From: Neobacillus drentensis
GTDB lineage: Bacteria; Bacillota; Bacilli; Bacillales; Cytobacillaceae
Assembly (NCBI RefSeq): GCF_021560175.1
Contig: NZ_CP091110.1
Span: forward strand, 1,044,001-1,108,000
Length of the DNA: 64,000 nucleotides
Direction: 5' to 3'
Below the pieces are notes generated by a model, which was not told where the DNA came from, made no database searches, and saw nothing but the letters and a program-made list of their open reading frames with translations. This document shows positions 19,152-27,681 of this stretch, one piece after another (within the stretch, counting starts at the first letter, position 1; each line of letters opens with the position of its first letter). A program made the position numbers and the translations under genes.

Positions 19152-19811
19152 ATGTCTATAAATTACATTATTTCAATTCTGAAGCCAATGCTTGAAGGGG
19201 CGCAGATGACTGTGCTATTATTCATCATTGCCATTGTAGTCTCTATTCCATTGGGCTTTTTATTAACATTGGCGGTAAGAAGCCAAATTAAACCATTATC
19301 ATGGCTTGCTCAAGCCTATATCTATGTAATGCGTGGCACTCCACTGCTATTGCAATTATTATTCATCTGCTTTGGGCTGCCAATGATTCCTGTCATCGGA
19401 GAATATTTAGTTTTGGATCGCTTTGTTGCGGCCTGTTTAGGGTTTATTTTGAATTACGCAGCATACTTTGCAGAAATTTTTCGTGGAGGAATCCTTGCGA
19501 TTGATAAGGGACAATACGAGGCGTCACAGGTATTGGGGTTAAATAGGTGGCATATGACAACTAGAATTATCATGCCGCAAATGTTTCGAATTGCTCTTCC
19601 TGCTGTAGCAAATGAATCGGTTACATTGATTAAGGATACTGCGCTGCTTTATGCTGTTGCAGTGCCTGAATTATTACATTTTGCCGAAACAGCCGTTAAT
19701 CGTGACTTTACTATTGTGCCTTTTTTGGTTGCTGGGATTATTTATCTCTTGATGACACTTGTATTAACATTAGTGTTTAAATGGGTTGAAAATAGATTTA
19801 GATTTGAATAG
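19152..19811 (+). CDS. Amino acid ABC transporter permease
   Basis: 219 residues, about five membrane helices, with the EAA loop GQYEASQVLGLNRWHMTTRIIMPQ that docks to the ATPase. It is of the HisM/GlnP type and forms the membrane channel, probably as a homodimer. The start is put at ATG 19152 because GGAGGAAA (19137-19144) precedes it; the open frame extends upstream to 19062 but without a ribosome binding site. Confidence 0.9.
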   Translation: MSINYIISILKPMLEGAQMTVLLFIIAIVVSIPLGFLLTLAVRSQIKPLSWLAQAYIYVMRGTPLLLQLLFICFGLPMIPVIGEYLVLDRFVAACLGFILNYAAYFAEIFRGGILAIDKGQYEASQVLGLNRWHMTTRIIMPQMFRIALPAVANESVTLIKDTALLYAVAVPELLHFAETAVNRDFTIVPFLVAGIIYLLMTLVLTLVFKWVENRFRFE

Positions 19812-19826
19812 AAGGTATGGGTGAAT

Positions 19827-20570
19827 ATGGCGATCATTGAAGTTTCAAACCTCAAAAAGTCTTATGGAAAACTAGATGTATTAAAAAGGATTACATTTGA
19901 TGTAAATAAAAATGATGTAGTAGCAGTAATCGGTCCATCTGGTTCTGGAAAGAGTACAATGCTCCGCAGTCTTGTCCATCTTGAACAAGTGGACGCTGGC
20001 AGTATCAGTGTTTCCGGTGAACATTTGGTCAAGGATGGAATCTACCCAAAACAGTCCGAGATTAAGCAGATTACGGCTAGGATGGGAATGGTCTTCCAGC
20101 ATTTTAATTTGTTTCCCCATCTTACAGTTCAGGAAAATTTGATCATTGCTCCTAAATTGGTGAAAAAGGAATCAGCTGCAGATCTGCATCAGCGAAGCTC
20201 AGAACTCCTTGATAAAATAGGCTTATCTAATCGTGCAAAAGCCTATCCCGCTAATTTATCTGGCGGTCAAAAACAACGGGTTGCCATTGCGCGGGCTCTT
20301 ATGATGAATCCTGAAATCTTGTTGTTTGATGAGCCTACATCTGCCCTCGACCCTGAACTAACAGGGGAGGTTCTTCAAGTAATGAAGGAGCTAGCTGAAG
20401 AGAAAATGACCATGATTGTGGTTACACATGAAATGGGATTTGCAAAAGAAGTGGCAAACCGGGTAATTTTTATGGACAATGGTGAGATCATTGAATCCGG
20501 TCACCCGTCAGAGGTTCTTACTAGACCTCAGTTTGATCGAACAAAGGCCTTTTTAAACCGGAGTCTCTGA
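19827..20570 (+). CDS. Amino acid ABC transporter ATP-binding protein
   Basis: About 247 residues of the GlnQ/TcyC type, energising uptake of the amino acid bound by the upstream lipoprotein. Walker A is GPSGSGKST, the signature LSGGQKQR, Walker [14 protein letters not shown] and the switch His is in VVTHEMGF. The start is ATG 19827 with GAAGGT at 19811-19816; an in-frame GTG at 19821 adds two residues and cannot be excluded. The terminator at 20588 closes the three-gene operon. Confidence 0.93.
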   Translation: MAIIEVSNLKKSYGKLDVLKRITFDVNKNDVVAVIGPSGSGKSTMLRSLVHLEQVDAGSISVSGEHLVKDGIYPKQSEIKQITARMGMVFQHFNLFPHLTVQENLIIAPKLVKKESAADLHQRSSELLDKIGLSNRAKAYPANLSGGQKQRVAIARALMMNPEILLFDEPTSALDPELTGEVLQVMKELAEEKMTMIVVTHEMGFAKEVANRVIFMDNGEIIESGHPSEVLTRPQFDRTKAFLNRSL

Positions 20571-20587
20571 TTAATATAGAATAAAGT

Positions 20588-20634
20588 TAAAAAGCTCATC
20601 TTTCTTTTTCAATAAGATGAGCTTTTAATTTTTT
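20588..20634 (+). terminator. Terminator of the amino acid ABC operon
   Basis: AAAAAGCTCATCTT pairs perfectly with AAGATGAGCTTTT, followed by AATTTTTT. The 352-bp gap 20571-20922 contains this hairpin, a short minus-strand reading frame of 17 codons (20633-20686) and AT-rich sequence before the next gene; no clear gene was seen. Confidence 0.88.
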
Positions 20635-20922
20635 AAATTAATTCCTGTAGGAGTTCTGCTGAATTATCGGTTATAATTTTAATCATTTTCTCTTCACCTT
20701 CTATTTTGAATAGATGGTAATAAGTATAATAGTTTAGCTTTTTTTATGAGAAAATTAGGACTTTTGGGTTATTCATATTTGAATAAAAGAGCCGTACAGT
20801 TTAGATAAGTAGATAAATTTACCATTAATTATTTCCATTGGCAAAGTGTTCCTTGTTAAATTATCGAAATTATTAAAATTTAGTGTTAAAAAATATAATT
20901 TTACTGAAAGGATTTTTTAACA

Positions 20923-22485
20923 ATGATTACAGATGGTAGTGTAAAGCAAGAATCAGAACAAGGTACACATTTAAGCCAATTAGCCTCTGTTGGACAAATT
21001 GCCGCAGGGATTGCCCATGAGGTAAAAAATCCGTTAACCGCAGTTAAAGGCTTTTTGCAATTGCTAGAACAGGATGGAAGAAGAGAATATATTCAAATTG
21101 CACAATCAGAATTAGATAATGCCCTCGCAACTTTAAATAATTTATTGCAGGTATCCAAACCTGATTTGGAAAATGAAGATTTTCAGACGATTTATTTAGC
21201 TGTAGAGATAGAATCAATCCTCAATTTATTTCAAGATAAATTATATAATATTAGGTTACATACTGAATTTTTTCATACAAATATTCCGATTAGTGGAAGA
21301 AAAAATCAATTCAAAAAAGCATTTTTTAACTTAATTAAAAATGCGATTGAATCAATGGTTGGAATAGGTACACTAACCATTAGCCATGAGCTGGTGGGCA
21401 ATGAGGTCATTGTAAAAATTAAGGATACAGGAGTGGGGATTTCAGCGGATAAGATTCAGTTACTAGGAACTCCTTTTTTTACCACCAAAGAACAAGGAAC
21501 AGGGATGGGGTTAACGCAGGTATTTTCAGTCGTCTATCAGCATGGCGGGAATATTACGGTCGACAGTAAAGAGAATCAAGGCACCATGTTTACAATAAAG
21601 ATTCCAATGATGCAACAGGTAAAACAAAAGGGAGTAAAAACGTTGAATTTACACTATAAAGAAAAACTCTCGATGAAGCATTTCTTCTTCGAGAATCGCC
21701 AGGCGTTTGAAGAAAGACTGTTGCATGAAGCCATTAATGTAAAAGATAAAATCGAAGAAATACATAAAATAGGAAATATAAATCTATTATCAAATGCCCA
21801 TAAATTGGTTTTATTTGTACTGGAGGAACGGGGGCATGAACTTATCTCTTTTGCTAAGCAAGAAGGGATTGCATGGGCAAAGTATTCTTTGACACTAGCA
21901 TTTAAATTGGAATGGATTCAAGCAATCAGAAGAACAGTATGGGACTTCTTGTATAATTATGATCTTCTAAGTAAAACAGAAGCTGACAGATTGGCGTTTT
22001 ATTCATTGGAAAAACAAATAAATGAAAATATTGATCAATTTCTTACGTACTTTTTTATCAGTTATTCTAACTATAAGGATGAACTACTGGCAACCCACCA
22101 AAAGATGGTGGATGATCTCTCGGTCCCCATTATCCCGATTAACAGGGAAATATGTATTTTACCCTTAATTGGTCCGATTGATTCATTACGCCTTGCGATC
22201 ATACAGGATAAAGTGTTTTCCGAGATTGAAAATCATCATATTCAGTCATTGATAATCGATCTTTCTGGCATAACGCCGATGAAACATGACGCAACTGTGC
22301 AGTTTATCAAGCTTATTGAAGGGATTTCCATGATGGGGTGTAAAACATTCTTAACAGGATTACGTGCGGAGATCGTCAAAAATTTAATTAGTATCGATGC
22401 AGGCTTTAAGCCGATGGCAAAATTTAAAGGAACATTAGAACAAGCCCTTAATGATGTTATTAATGACACTGAACGAAAGAGGTAA
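20923..22485 (+). CDS. Histidine kinase transmitter fused to an RsbR-like STAS module
   Basis: 520 residues. The N-terminal part (about 15-235) is a complete transmitter without a sensor domain: phospho-acceptor His32 in AAGIAHEVKNPLTAVKGFLQL, N box FFNLIKNAIESM, G1 KDTGVGIS, F box PFFTTK and G2 GTGMGL. A helical middle region (about 255-390) is of unknown family but placed like the N-terminal domain of RsbR proteins. The C-terminal part (about 395-515) is a STAS domain: PIIPINREICILPLIGPIDSLR, then IQSLIIDLSGI and a GCKTFLTGLRAEIVKNL segment like that of RsbR stressosome proteins. There are no membrane segments. It may join a His-Asp phosphorelay to a stressosome-like switch; this is inference. 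RBS GAAAGGA before ATG 20923. Confidence 0.85.
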   Translation: MITDGSVKQESEQGTHLSQLASVGQIAAGIAHEVKNPLTAVKGFLQLLEQDGRREYIQIAQSELDNALATLNNLLQVSKPDLENEDFQTIYLAVEIESILNLFQDKLYNIRLHTEFFHTNIPISGRKNQFKKAFFNLIKNAIESMVGIGTLTISHELVGNEVIVKIKDTGVGISADKIQLLGTPFFTTKEQGTGMGLTQVFSVVYQHGGNITVDSKENQGTMFTIKIPMMQQVKQKGVKTLNLHYKEKLSMKHFFFENRQAFEERLLHEAINVKDKIEEIHKIGNINLLSNAHKLVLFVLEERGHELISFAKQEGIAWAKYSLTLAFKLEWIQAIRRTVWDFLYNYDLLSKTEADRLAFYSLEKQINENIDQFLTYFFISYSNYKDELLATHQKMVDDLSVPIIPINREICILPLIGPIDSLRLAIIQDKVFSEIENHHIQSLIIDLSGITPMKHDATVQFIKLIEGISMMGCKTFLTGLRAEIVKNLISIDAGFKPMAKFKGTLEQALNDVINDTERKR

Positions 22486-22536
22486 CATAAATTCCGTTAG
22501 GTTAGAGAAGGATAAAAGTAAAAGGAGGTCCCGCTC

Positions 22537-22767
22537 ATGGATTACCATCTGTTCAACCGAAAGGACAAAGAAGAAGAGGAAAACCTTGAAATTATTCTGG
22601 AAAATTCAAAAGAAATAGAAGAAGATTTAATGCGAACTTATTTGATTACAGCAGAGCGGATTCATGATAACGATGAATTAAAAGAACGCCTCGAAAATTT
22701 TGCCGAAGGAAACGCAAAACGGACAAAACAATTAATCGATGAATTAAATGATCTTACAGATAAGTAA
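22537..22767 (+). CDS. Small acidic helical protein of unknown function
   Basis: 76 residues, rich in Glu, Asp and Lys (NRKDKEEEENLEIILENS near the N-terminus) and predicted to be almost all helical. I do not recognise the family. A very strong ribosome binding site (AAAAGGAGGT) and the 51-bp gap after the kinase-STAS gene suggest it is translated well and may be cotranscribed with it. A bidirectional terminator follows. Confidence 0.7.
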   Translation: MDYHLFNRKDKEEEENLEIILENSKEIEEDLMRTYLITAERIHDNDELKERLENFAEGNAKRTKQLIDELNDLTDK

Positions 22768-22781
22768 AAAATGAGTAAAAG

Positions 22782-22826
22782 AAAAAGGTGAAGTTCTCTT
22801 TAAATAAGAGTGCCTTCACCTTTTTA
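22782..22826. terminator. Bidirectional terminator between convergent genes
   Basis: AAAAAGGTGAAG pairs with CTTCACCTTTTT (perfect 12 bp) around a loop that contains a further TCTCTT/AAGAG pairing. T runs on both strands serve the small acidic gene on plus and dtpT on minus. Confidence 0.88.
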
Positions 22827-22829
22827 TTA

Positions 22830-24326
22830 TTAGCGTATGCCTTTCATTAATCCTTGAATTTTTGGTGCAAGTGCTAATAGAATAAAACCAAGGACGATCG
22901 AAACACCGCCGATTACACCGAAGTAGGTCATTTCTGTTTCCGGTGTATAGAATTTAACTACTTGTGCATTTAATGCCTGAGCAGCTGCACTGGATAAGAA
23001 CCATAAGCTCATCGTTTGTGCAGAAAAGGCTGCCGGAGCTAATTTCGTTGTAGCTGAAAGTCCTACAGGTGAAAGACATAACTCACCTAATACAACAATT
23101 AAATAACTAAGAACTAGCCATAATGGATTTACCAATGAATTTGTTCCTCCGAAATAGGCTGGAACAAGGATAACCATAAATGATAAACCAGCAAATAATA
23201 GGCCTAAAGAAAATTTTTGCGGAATGGAAGGCTCGCGCTTTCCTAATTTCATCCATATTGCTGCGAATACCGGAGCTAATACAATAATGAATAATGGATT
23301 TAGTGATTGGAACCATGCTGGAGAAATAGTTATTCCAGCAAAATCTAATTGTGTACGCTTGTCCGCATAGTTGGCTAGGATGGTTGAACCCTGCTCCTGA
23401 ATGGCCCAAAACATGACGGATGCAATAAACAATGGAATATAGGCGATAACACGTGATTTTTCAACTGATGTAGTTTTAGGGCTTGCATACATGCGAATAA
23501 AGTAGATAGTAGGAATTAAAATTCCAAGAATACTTACAATGTTAATAAACCCTTCGAATGTTAAAATTCCGTTTGGAATCGTCATAAAACAAATAATAGC
23601 AATGACAATAATCGCAATTGCGAAATATGTGTATACTTTTTTCTTCTCAGAACCTGTAAGCGGGTTTGATACGGTTGTTCCTGCAAGGCCAAGATTTTTC
23701 TTCTTTGTTATTAAAAAGACAACTAATCCTAGGAACATTCCTACAGCGGCAATACCGAAACCTAAGTGGAAGCTAGTATTCATGATGGTCTTGGATCCAA
23801 CGATTAACGGTGATAAGAAGGCGCCCGCGTTAATCCCCATGTAAAAAATACTAAATCCAGCATCACGGCGATTATCATTTTCAGCATACATTTCACCAAC
23901 AACGGTTGAAACGTTTGGTTTTAATAAACCTGTACCCAAGACAATCAGTACCATAGAAACAAAGAAAAAGGCGATGCTTCCTGGGATGGCGAGGGCAATA
24001 TGACCGAGCATAATGAGGATGCCCCCAATAAATACGGCTTTTGAGGTACCGAAGATCCGGTCAGCGAACCAGCCTCCAATAATCCCTGACATATAAACGA
24101 GGGATCCATATATCGACATAATCGATAATGCCAAGGTTTGGTCCATTCCTAAGCCGCCCTTGGTTACACTATAATACATATAGTAAACAAGAATGGCTCT
24201 CATTCCGTAATAAGAGAATCTCTCCCAGAATTCTGTAAAGAAAAGTGTAAATAAACCTTTAGGATGTCCAAAGAATCCTTTCTGAGGTACACTATCCACA
24301 ATTTTCTGTTTATTTAGATTTGACAT
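22830..24326 (-). CDS. dtpT: POT-family proton-coupled di-/tripeptide transporter
   Basis: 498 residues with about 14 hydrophobic segments. The proton-coupling motif ExxER is in FWERFSYYGMRA near residue 34, followed by GGWFADRIFG and the FYMGINAGAFLSPL segment, all diagnostic of the POT/PTR family (DtpT of lactococci, YclF of B. subtilis). It imports di- and tripeptides. AAAGGAGG precedes the ATG on the minus strand and a promoter lies at 24353-24382. Confidence 0.92.
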   Translation of the reverse strand: MSNLNKQKIVDSVPQKGFFGHPKGLFTLFFTEFWERFSYYGMRAILVYYMYYSVTKGGLGMDQTLALSIMSIYGSLVYMSGIIGGWFADRIFGTSKAVFIGGILIMLGHIALAIPGSIAFFFVSMVLIVLGTGLLKPNVSTVVGEMYAENDNRRDAGFSIFYMGINAGAFLSPLIVGSKTIMNTSFHLGFGIAAVGMFLGLVVFLITKKKNLGLAGTTVSNPLTGSEKKKVYTYFAIAIIVIAIICFMTIPNGILTFEGFINIVSILGILIPTIYFIRMYASPKTTSVEKSRVIAYIPLFIASVMFWAIQEQGSTILANYADKRTQLDFAGITISPAWFQSLNPLFIIVLAPVFAAIWMKLGKREPSIPQKFSLGLLFAGLSFMVILVPAYFGGTNSLVNPLWLVLSYLIVVLGELCLSPVGLSATTKLAPAAFSAQTMSLWFLSSAAAQALNAQVVKFYTPETEMTYFGVIGGVSIVLGFILLALAPKIQGLMKGIR

Positions 24327-24352
24327 TACATTACCTCCTTTTACATTATTCT

Positions 24353-24382
24353 ATGATACTTTTTCTAAGTTTGAATTGTCAA
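24353..24382 (-). promoter_or_regulatory. SigA promoter of dtpT
   Basis: Read on the minus strand, TTGACA (24382-24377) and TATCAT (24358-24353) are 18 bp apart, 27 bp before the dtpT start codon, giving a very short leader. Confidence 0.6.
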
Positions 24383-24609
24383 AAACTTTTTTTTGGTAAT
24401 AGAGAGAAAAGTTAATGAAAACCTTGATAATTCAATATATTTGAGATGTTGGGTGAAAAAAGAAAGTTTTTTTAAAATAATAAATCATTTCAGACTAAAA
24501 TGATTTTTCGCACAAAGAGATTGATAGAGCCGCAATTAGGTTTTAATTTAAAAGCAAAGGGCATTTTATATGTATCCGCTAAGTGGGTAAACGAAGAGGC
24601 TTAAATTTA

Positions 24610-25560
24610 ATGAATACAGGTGACTTATATATGGTGAGTAAAGATAATCTTGACTTTTTAAATAAAGATTTATTTTTTAAGTTATTTAATAATATGTCTG
24701 ATTTGGTCTATTTGACGAGTGTAGAAGAAGATGGTCAATTTAGTTATGTTCTAGCTAATGAGCCGGCCAAAAATTTCTCAGGACTAACATCAGACTGCTA
24801 TGGAAAGCCGATTAAAGAGGTGCTTCAACCAGAGGTTTATACTGTCATTGAAGATAAATACTTACAAGTCTTGGCTACTAAGAAACCAGTCAAATATGAA
24901 GATAAAATCGTCCTTTCAACGCCAATGAACCATTCAAAGAACCATGTGGTTTATTGGGAATCAACGGTTACACCAGTGGTTAATCAGGAAGGTCAATGTA
25001 CGCATTTACTGGCTGTAGTTCGTGATGTAACAGAGCGGAAAAAGTATGAGCAGCAATTAAAACATTTGGCCCACCATGACAACTTAACAGGACTGCCAAA
25101 TCGAACTTACTTTTTTATAAGGCTGAAGGAGGAAATGGAATTATCGAAACAGACGCAAACAACATTAGCTGTATTTTATCTTGATGTCGATCATTTTAAA
25201 AAGATTAATGATTCAATGGGACATGATATGGGCGATAAACTATTAAAGGAGTTCTCCCGGCGCGTAAAAGCCTGTATTCGGGATGAGGATATGCTTGCAA
25301 GGCTGGGAGGAGACGAATTTGTCATTCTACTGTCGGGATTGTCAGAAGAAAACGTCACTCAAATCGCCAAGCGAATAATAGCCTCAAGTAGTAACGAATG
25401 GAAAATAAATGAAACAAAAATTAAAATAACGACAAGTATCGGTATTGCATTTTACTCCCATCTTAGCCAAGACGAAAAAACCTTACTACAACATGCAGAC
25501 CATGCCCTTTACAAAGCAAAAGAAAATGGCAGAAGCAACTACCAGATATACAAGAGCTAA
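24610..25560 (+). CDS. PAS-GGDEF diguanylate cyclase
   Basis: 316 residues from ATG 24610: a PAS domain (about 18-145) and a GGDEF domain (about 150-315). The active-site motif GGDEF is intact in ARLGGDEFVILLS, with an inhibitory I-site RDED exactly five residues upstream, so it should make cyclic di-GMP from GTP and be feedback inhibited. There are no membrane segments and no EAL domain. The ATG at 24610 has AGAGG at a good distance; an in-frame GTG at 24583 lacks one. The input signal of the PAS domain is unknown. Confidence 0.88.
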   Translation: MNTGDLYMVSKDNLDFLNKDLFFKLFNNMSDLVYLTSVEEDGQFSYVLANEPAKNFSGLTSDCYGKPIKEVLQPEVYTVIEDKYLQVLATKKPVKYEDKIVLSTPMNHSKNHVVYWESTVTPVVNQEGQCTHLLAVVRDVTERKKYEQQLKHLAHHDNLTGLPNRTYFFIRLKEEMELSKQTQTTLAVFYLDVDHFKKINDSMGHDMGDKLLKEFSRRVKACIRDEDMLARLGGDEFVILLSGLSEENVTQIAKRIIASSSNEWKINETKIKITTSIGIAFYSHLSQDEKTLLQHADHALYKAKENGRSNYQIYKS

Positions 25561-25561
25561 T

Positions 25562-25621
25562 TGGTGCCTGTACACCTTGAATGGACAAATGTCTTTTAAT
25601 GGTGTCAGGCACCATTTTTTT
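25562..25621 (+). terminator. Terminator with GGTGCCTG/CAGGCACC stem
   Basis: TGGTGCCTGTACACC pairs with GGTGTCAGGCACCA (one bulge), with an inner GGACAAATGTC hairpin, followed by eight T. It terminates the GGDEF gene just ahead of the merR promoter. Confidence 0.88.
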
Positions 25622-25623
25622 TG

Positions 25624-25654
25624 TTGACTTTGACGTTGCGTTAAGGTGTATTGT
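25624..25654 (+). promoter_or_regulatory. MerR-type promoter with 19-bp spacer and dyad operator
   Basis: TTGACT (25624-25629) and TATTGT (25649-25654) are separated by 19 bp, the elongated spacer of promoters activated by MerR-family proteins. Inside the spacer lies the dyad TTGACGTTGCGTTAA (25630-25644; arms TTxACG and CGTxAA), the expected binding site. The gene directly downstream encodes a TipA/Mta-type MerR protein, so autoactivation is likely. Confidence 0.75.
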
Positions 25655-25677
25655 TGATTTTAAGGGGAGGTGAGCGA

Positions 25678-26442
25678 ATGGAGTATACTGTGCAAAAGTT
25701 GGCGAGTTTGACGGGGATTAGTTCGAGGACGCTTAGATATTATGATGAGATTGGCATTCTTAAGCCGGCGAGGATCAATTCGTCTGGATATCGGATCTAT
25801 GGTCAAGCGGAAGTCGATCGGCTGCAGCAAATTCTCTTTTACAGGGAATTAGAGGTCAGTTTGGATAGAATCAAAGAAATTGTCACTGATCCAGCCTTTG
25901 ATGGTGCGGCTGCTCTTAAAGAACACCGTGAAAAACTCCTTGAGAAAAAGAAACAATTAGAAGTGTTAATTGCTAATCTTGATAAAACCATTGCGTCAGC
26001 GGAAGGGAAAATGAAAATGTCTAATAAAGATAAGTTCGAAGGTTTTAAGAAAAAAATGATTGAAGAAAACGAGAAAAAGTTTGGAGAAGAAATCCGCCAA
26101 AAATATGGTGATGATCGAGTGGACCAATCAAATGAAAAGGTAATGAGTATGACGCAGGAGCAGCACAATGAAGTTACTGCATTGGCTGAAACTATTACTG
26201 TTACCTTAGCTGAAGCGTTTAAAACAGGCGATCCTGGAGGGGAGTTAGCCCAAAAAGCGGCAGAACTGCACAAACAATGGCTAAGCTATTATTGGACCAA
26301 ATACAGCAAGGAGGCCCATGCCGGGCTTGCTCAAATGTATGTAGATGATGAGAGATTTACGGCCTATTATGATAAAGTGCAGCCAGGTACGGCCAAGTTT
26401 TTACGAGATGCCATATACATTTACACAGGTATAAAAAAGTAA
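25678..26442 (+). CDS. MerR-family regulator with TipAS effector domain (Mta/TipA-like)
   Basis: 254 residues: MerR helix-turn-helix (about 1-70; VQKLASLTGISSRTLRYYDEIGIL and SGYRIYGQAEVDRL), a coiled-coil dimerisation helix (about 75-115) and a C-terminal TipAS domain (about 125-250) that in relatives binds thiopeptides or other hydrophobic drugs. B. subtilis Mta has the same layout and size and activates multidrug transporter genes and itself. No efflux gene is adjacent. ATG 25678 with GGGGAGGTGA is chosen over the in-frame TTG at 25651, which lies in the -10 region. Confidence 0.9.
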   Translation: MEYTVQKLASLTGISSRTLRYYDEIGILKPARINSSGYRIYGQAEVDRLQQILFYRELEVSLDRIKEIVTDPAFDGAAALKEHREKLLEKKKQLEVLIANLDKTIASAEGKMKMSNKDKFEGFKKKMIEENEKKFGEEIRQKYGDDRVDQSNEKVMSMTQEQHNEVTALAETITVTLAEAFKTGDPGGELAQKAAELHKQWLSYYWTKYSKEAHAGLAQMYVDDERFTAYYDKVQPGTAKFLRDAIYIYTGIKK

Positions 26443-26483
26443 TAGTAATATAGTAATATCAAAATGGATCTTTGATGTTTAGT

Positions 26484-26540
26484 GCCTACACTACCCTGCA
26501 GTAACGCTTTAATGCAGTTTGGTGTAAGGCGCTTTTTTAT
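26484..26540 (+). terminator. Terminator after the merR gene
   Basis: GCCTACAC pairs with GTGTAAGGC with an inner CTGCA/TGCAG stem, followed by GCTTTTTTATTATTTTTT. Confidence 0.78.
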
Positions 26541-26673
26541 TATTTTTTATGTTATTGACAAGTTTCGATAAAAACAGGCATGTGGTATATGTCATAATTA
26601 TTTTAATATTTTCTATATTATAATATTTCAAAAGAATTGGTTGCTAATCATAGATAATGAGGTAGGTGTTAAT

Positions 26674-27681
26674 GTGAGTCATATTTTACAGATTAAGGAC
26701 TTAAAAGTATCGTTTCAATCTGGGAAAAAGCTCTTACCTGCAATTGATGGGATTAGTTTTGATTTAAAAGAAGGAGAAATTCTTGGAATCGTAGGTGAAT
26801 CAGGGAGTGGTAAAAGTGTAACTTCCTTAGCGGCAATGGGATTAATTCCTTCACCACCAGGAAAAATGGAAAAGGGTCAAATTATATTTGAAGGAAAAGA
26901 TTTAAGACACAACACCGAAAAAGAATGGCGTAAAGTTCGTGGAAATCAGATATCGATGATCTTCCAGGAACCAATGACATCACTGAATCCTTTGTTCACC
27001 ATTGGGAATCAGTTGATGGAAGCCATCAAACTACATACCAATCTCTCAAAGAGAGAAGCACTAGTTCGAGGCATTGAATTATTAAGACTAGTAGGAATCC
27101 CAAGAGCAGAGGGGATTTTGAAAGAGTATCCCCACCAGTTATCGGGTGGAATGAGACAACGGATCATGATAGCCATGGCAATGGCGTGCAATCCTAAGGT
27201 ATTGATTGCGGACGAACCCACAACCGCATTGGACGTAACGATTCAGGCACAAATTCTTGCCTTAATGAAGGATTTAAATAAAAAAACAAATACATCGATT
27301 ATCTTGATTACGCACGATTTAGGCGTGGTAGCGGAAATTTGTGAACGGGTAATCGTTATGTATGCAGGACAAATCGTGGAACAAGGTGATGTGAGAACCA
27401 TCCTTAAAAATCCACGGCATCCGTATACAAAAGGACTATTAAAATCGGTCCCTGAATTAAGCGGGAAAAAGGAGCGCCTCTATAGCATACCAGGAACCGT
27501 CCCTATGCCGGGAACCATACAGCATGGGTGCCGATTCGCACCACGCTGTTCAGAAGCTTTTAGCAGGTGCCAAGAGGAGGAACCAAAACTACGGAAAATG
27601 GAAAATGACAAACATGAAGTTCGCTGTTTTCTATATACAGTAAAGGAGGGGAGCGACAAGCATGTCGGAGTTACTTCTTGA
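26674..27681 (+). CDS. dppD: Dipeptide/oligopeptide ABC transporter ATP-binding protein, DppD type
   Basis: 335 residues. Walker A GESGSGKS, signature LSGGMRQR, Walker B LIADEPTTALDV and the OppD/DppD C-terminal extension with the oligopeptide-transporter Cys-containing motif (GCRFAPRC and a later RCFLY). One of the two ATPases that power peptide import with the permeases encoded downstream. The start is GTG 26674 preceded by GAGGTAGGTG; the upstream in-frame TTG at 26641 lacks a ribosome binding site. Its end overlaps the next gene by 20 bp. Confidence 0.9.
   Translation: MSHILQIKDLKVSFQSGKKLLPAIDGISFDLKEGEILGIVGESGSGKSVTSLAAMGLIPSPPGKMEKGQIIFEGKDLRHNTEKEWRKVRGNQISMIFQEPMTSLNPLFTIGNQLMEAIKLHTNLSKREALVRGIELLRLVGIPRAEGILKEYPHQLSGGMRQRIMIAMAMACNPKVLIADEPTTALDVTIQAQILALMKDLNKKTNTSIILITHDLGVVAEICERVIVMYAGQIVEQGDVRTILKNPRHPYTKGLLKSVPELSGKKERLYSIPGTVPMPGTIQHGCRFAPRCSEAFSRCQEEEPKLRKMENDKHEVRCFLYTVKEGSDKHVGVTS

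Noticed and set aside
20633..20686. Minus-strand reading frame of 17 codons (MIKIITDNSAELLQELI) with an AGAAGGTGA-like site upstream, and an open frame before it reading HLFKIEGEEK.
   Set aside because: Too short to claim as a gene; it overlaps the terminator of the ABC operon. It may be the tail of a decayed gene, but no family was recognised.
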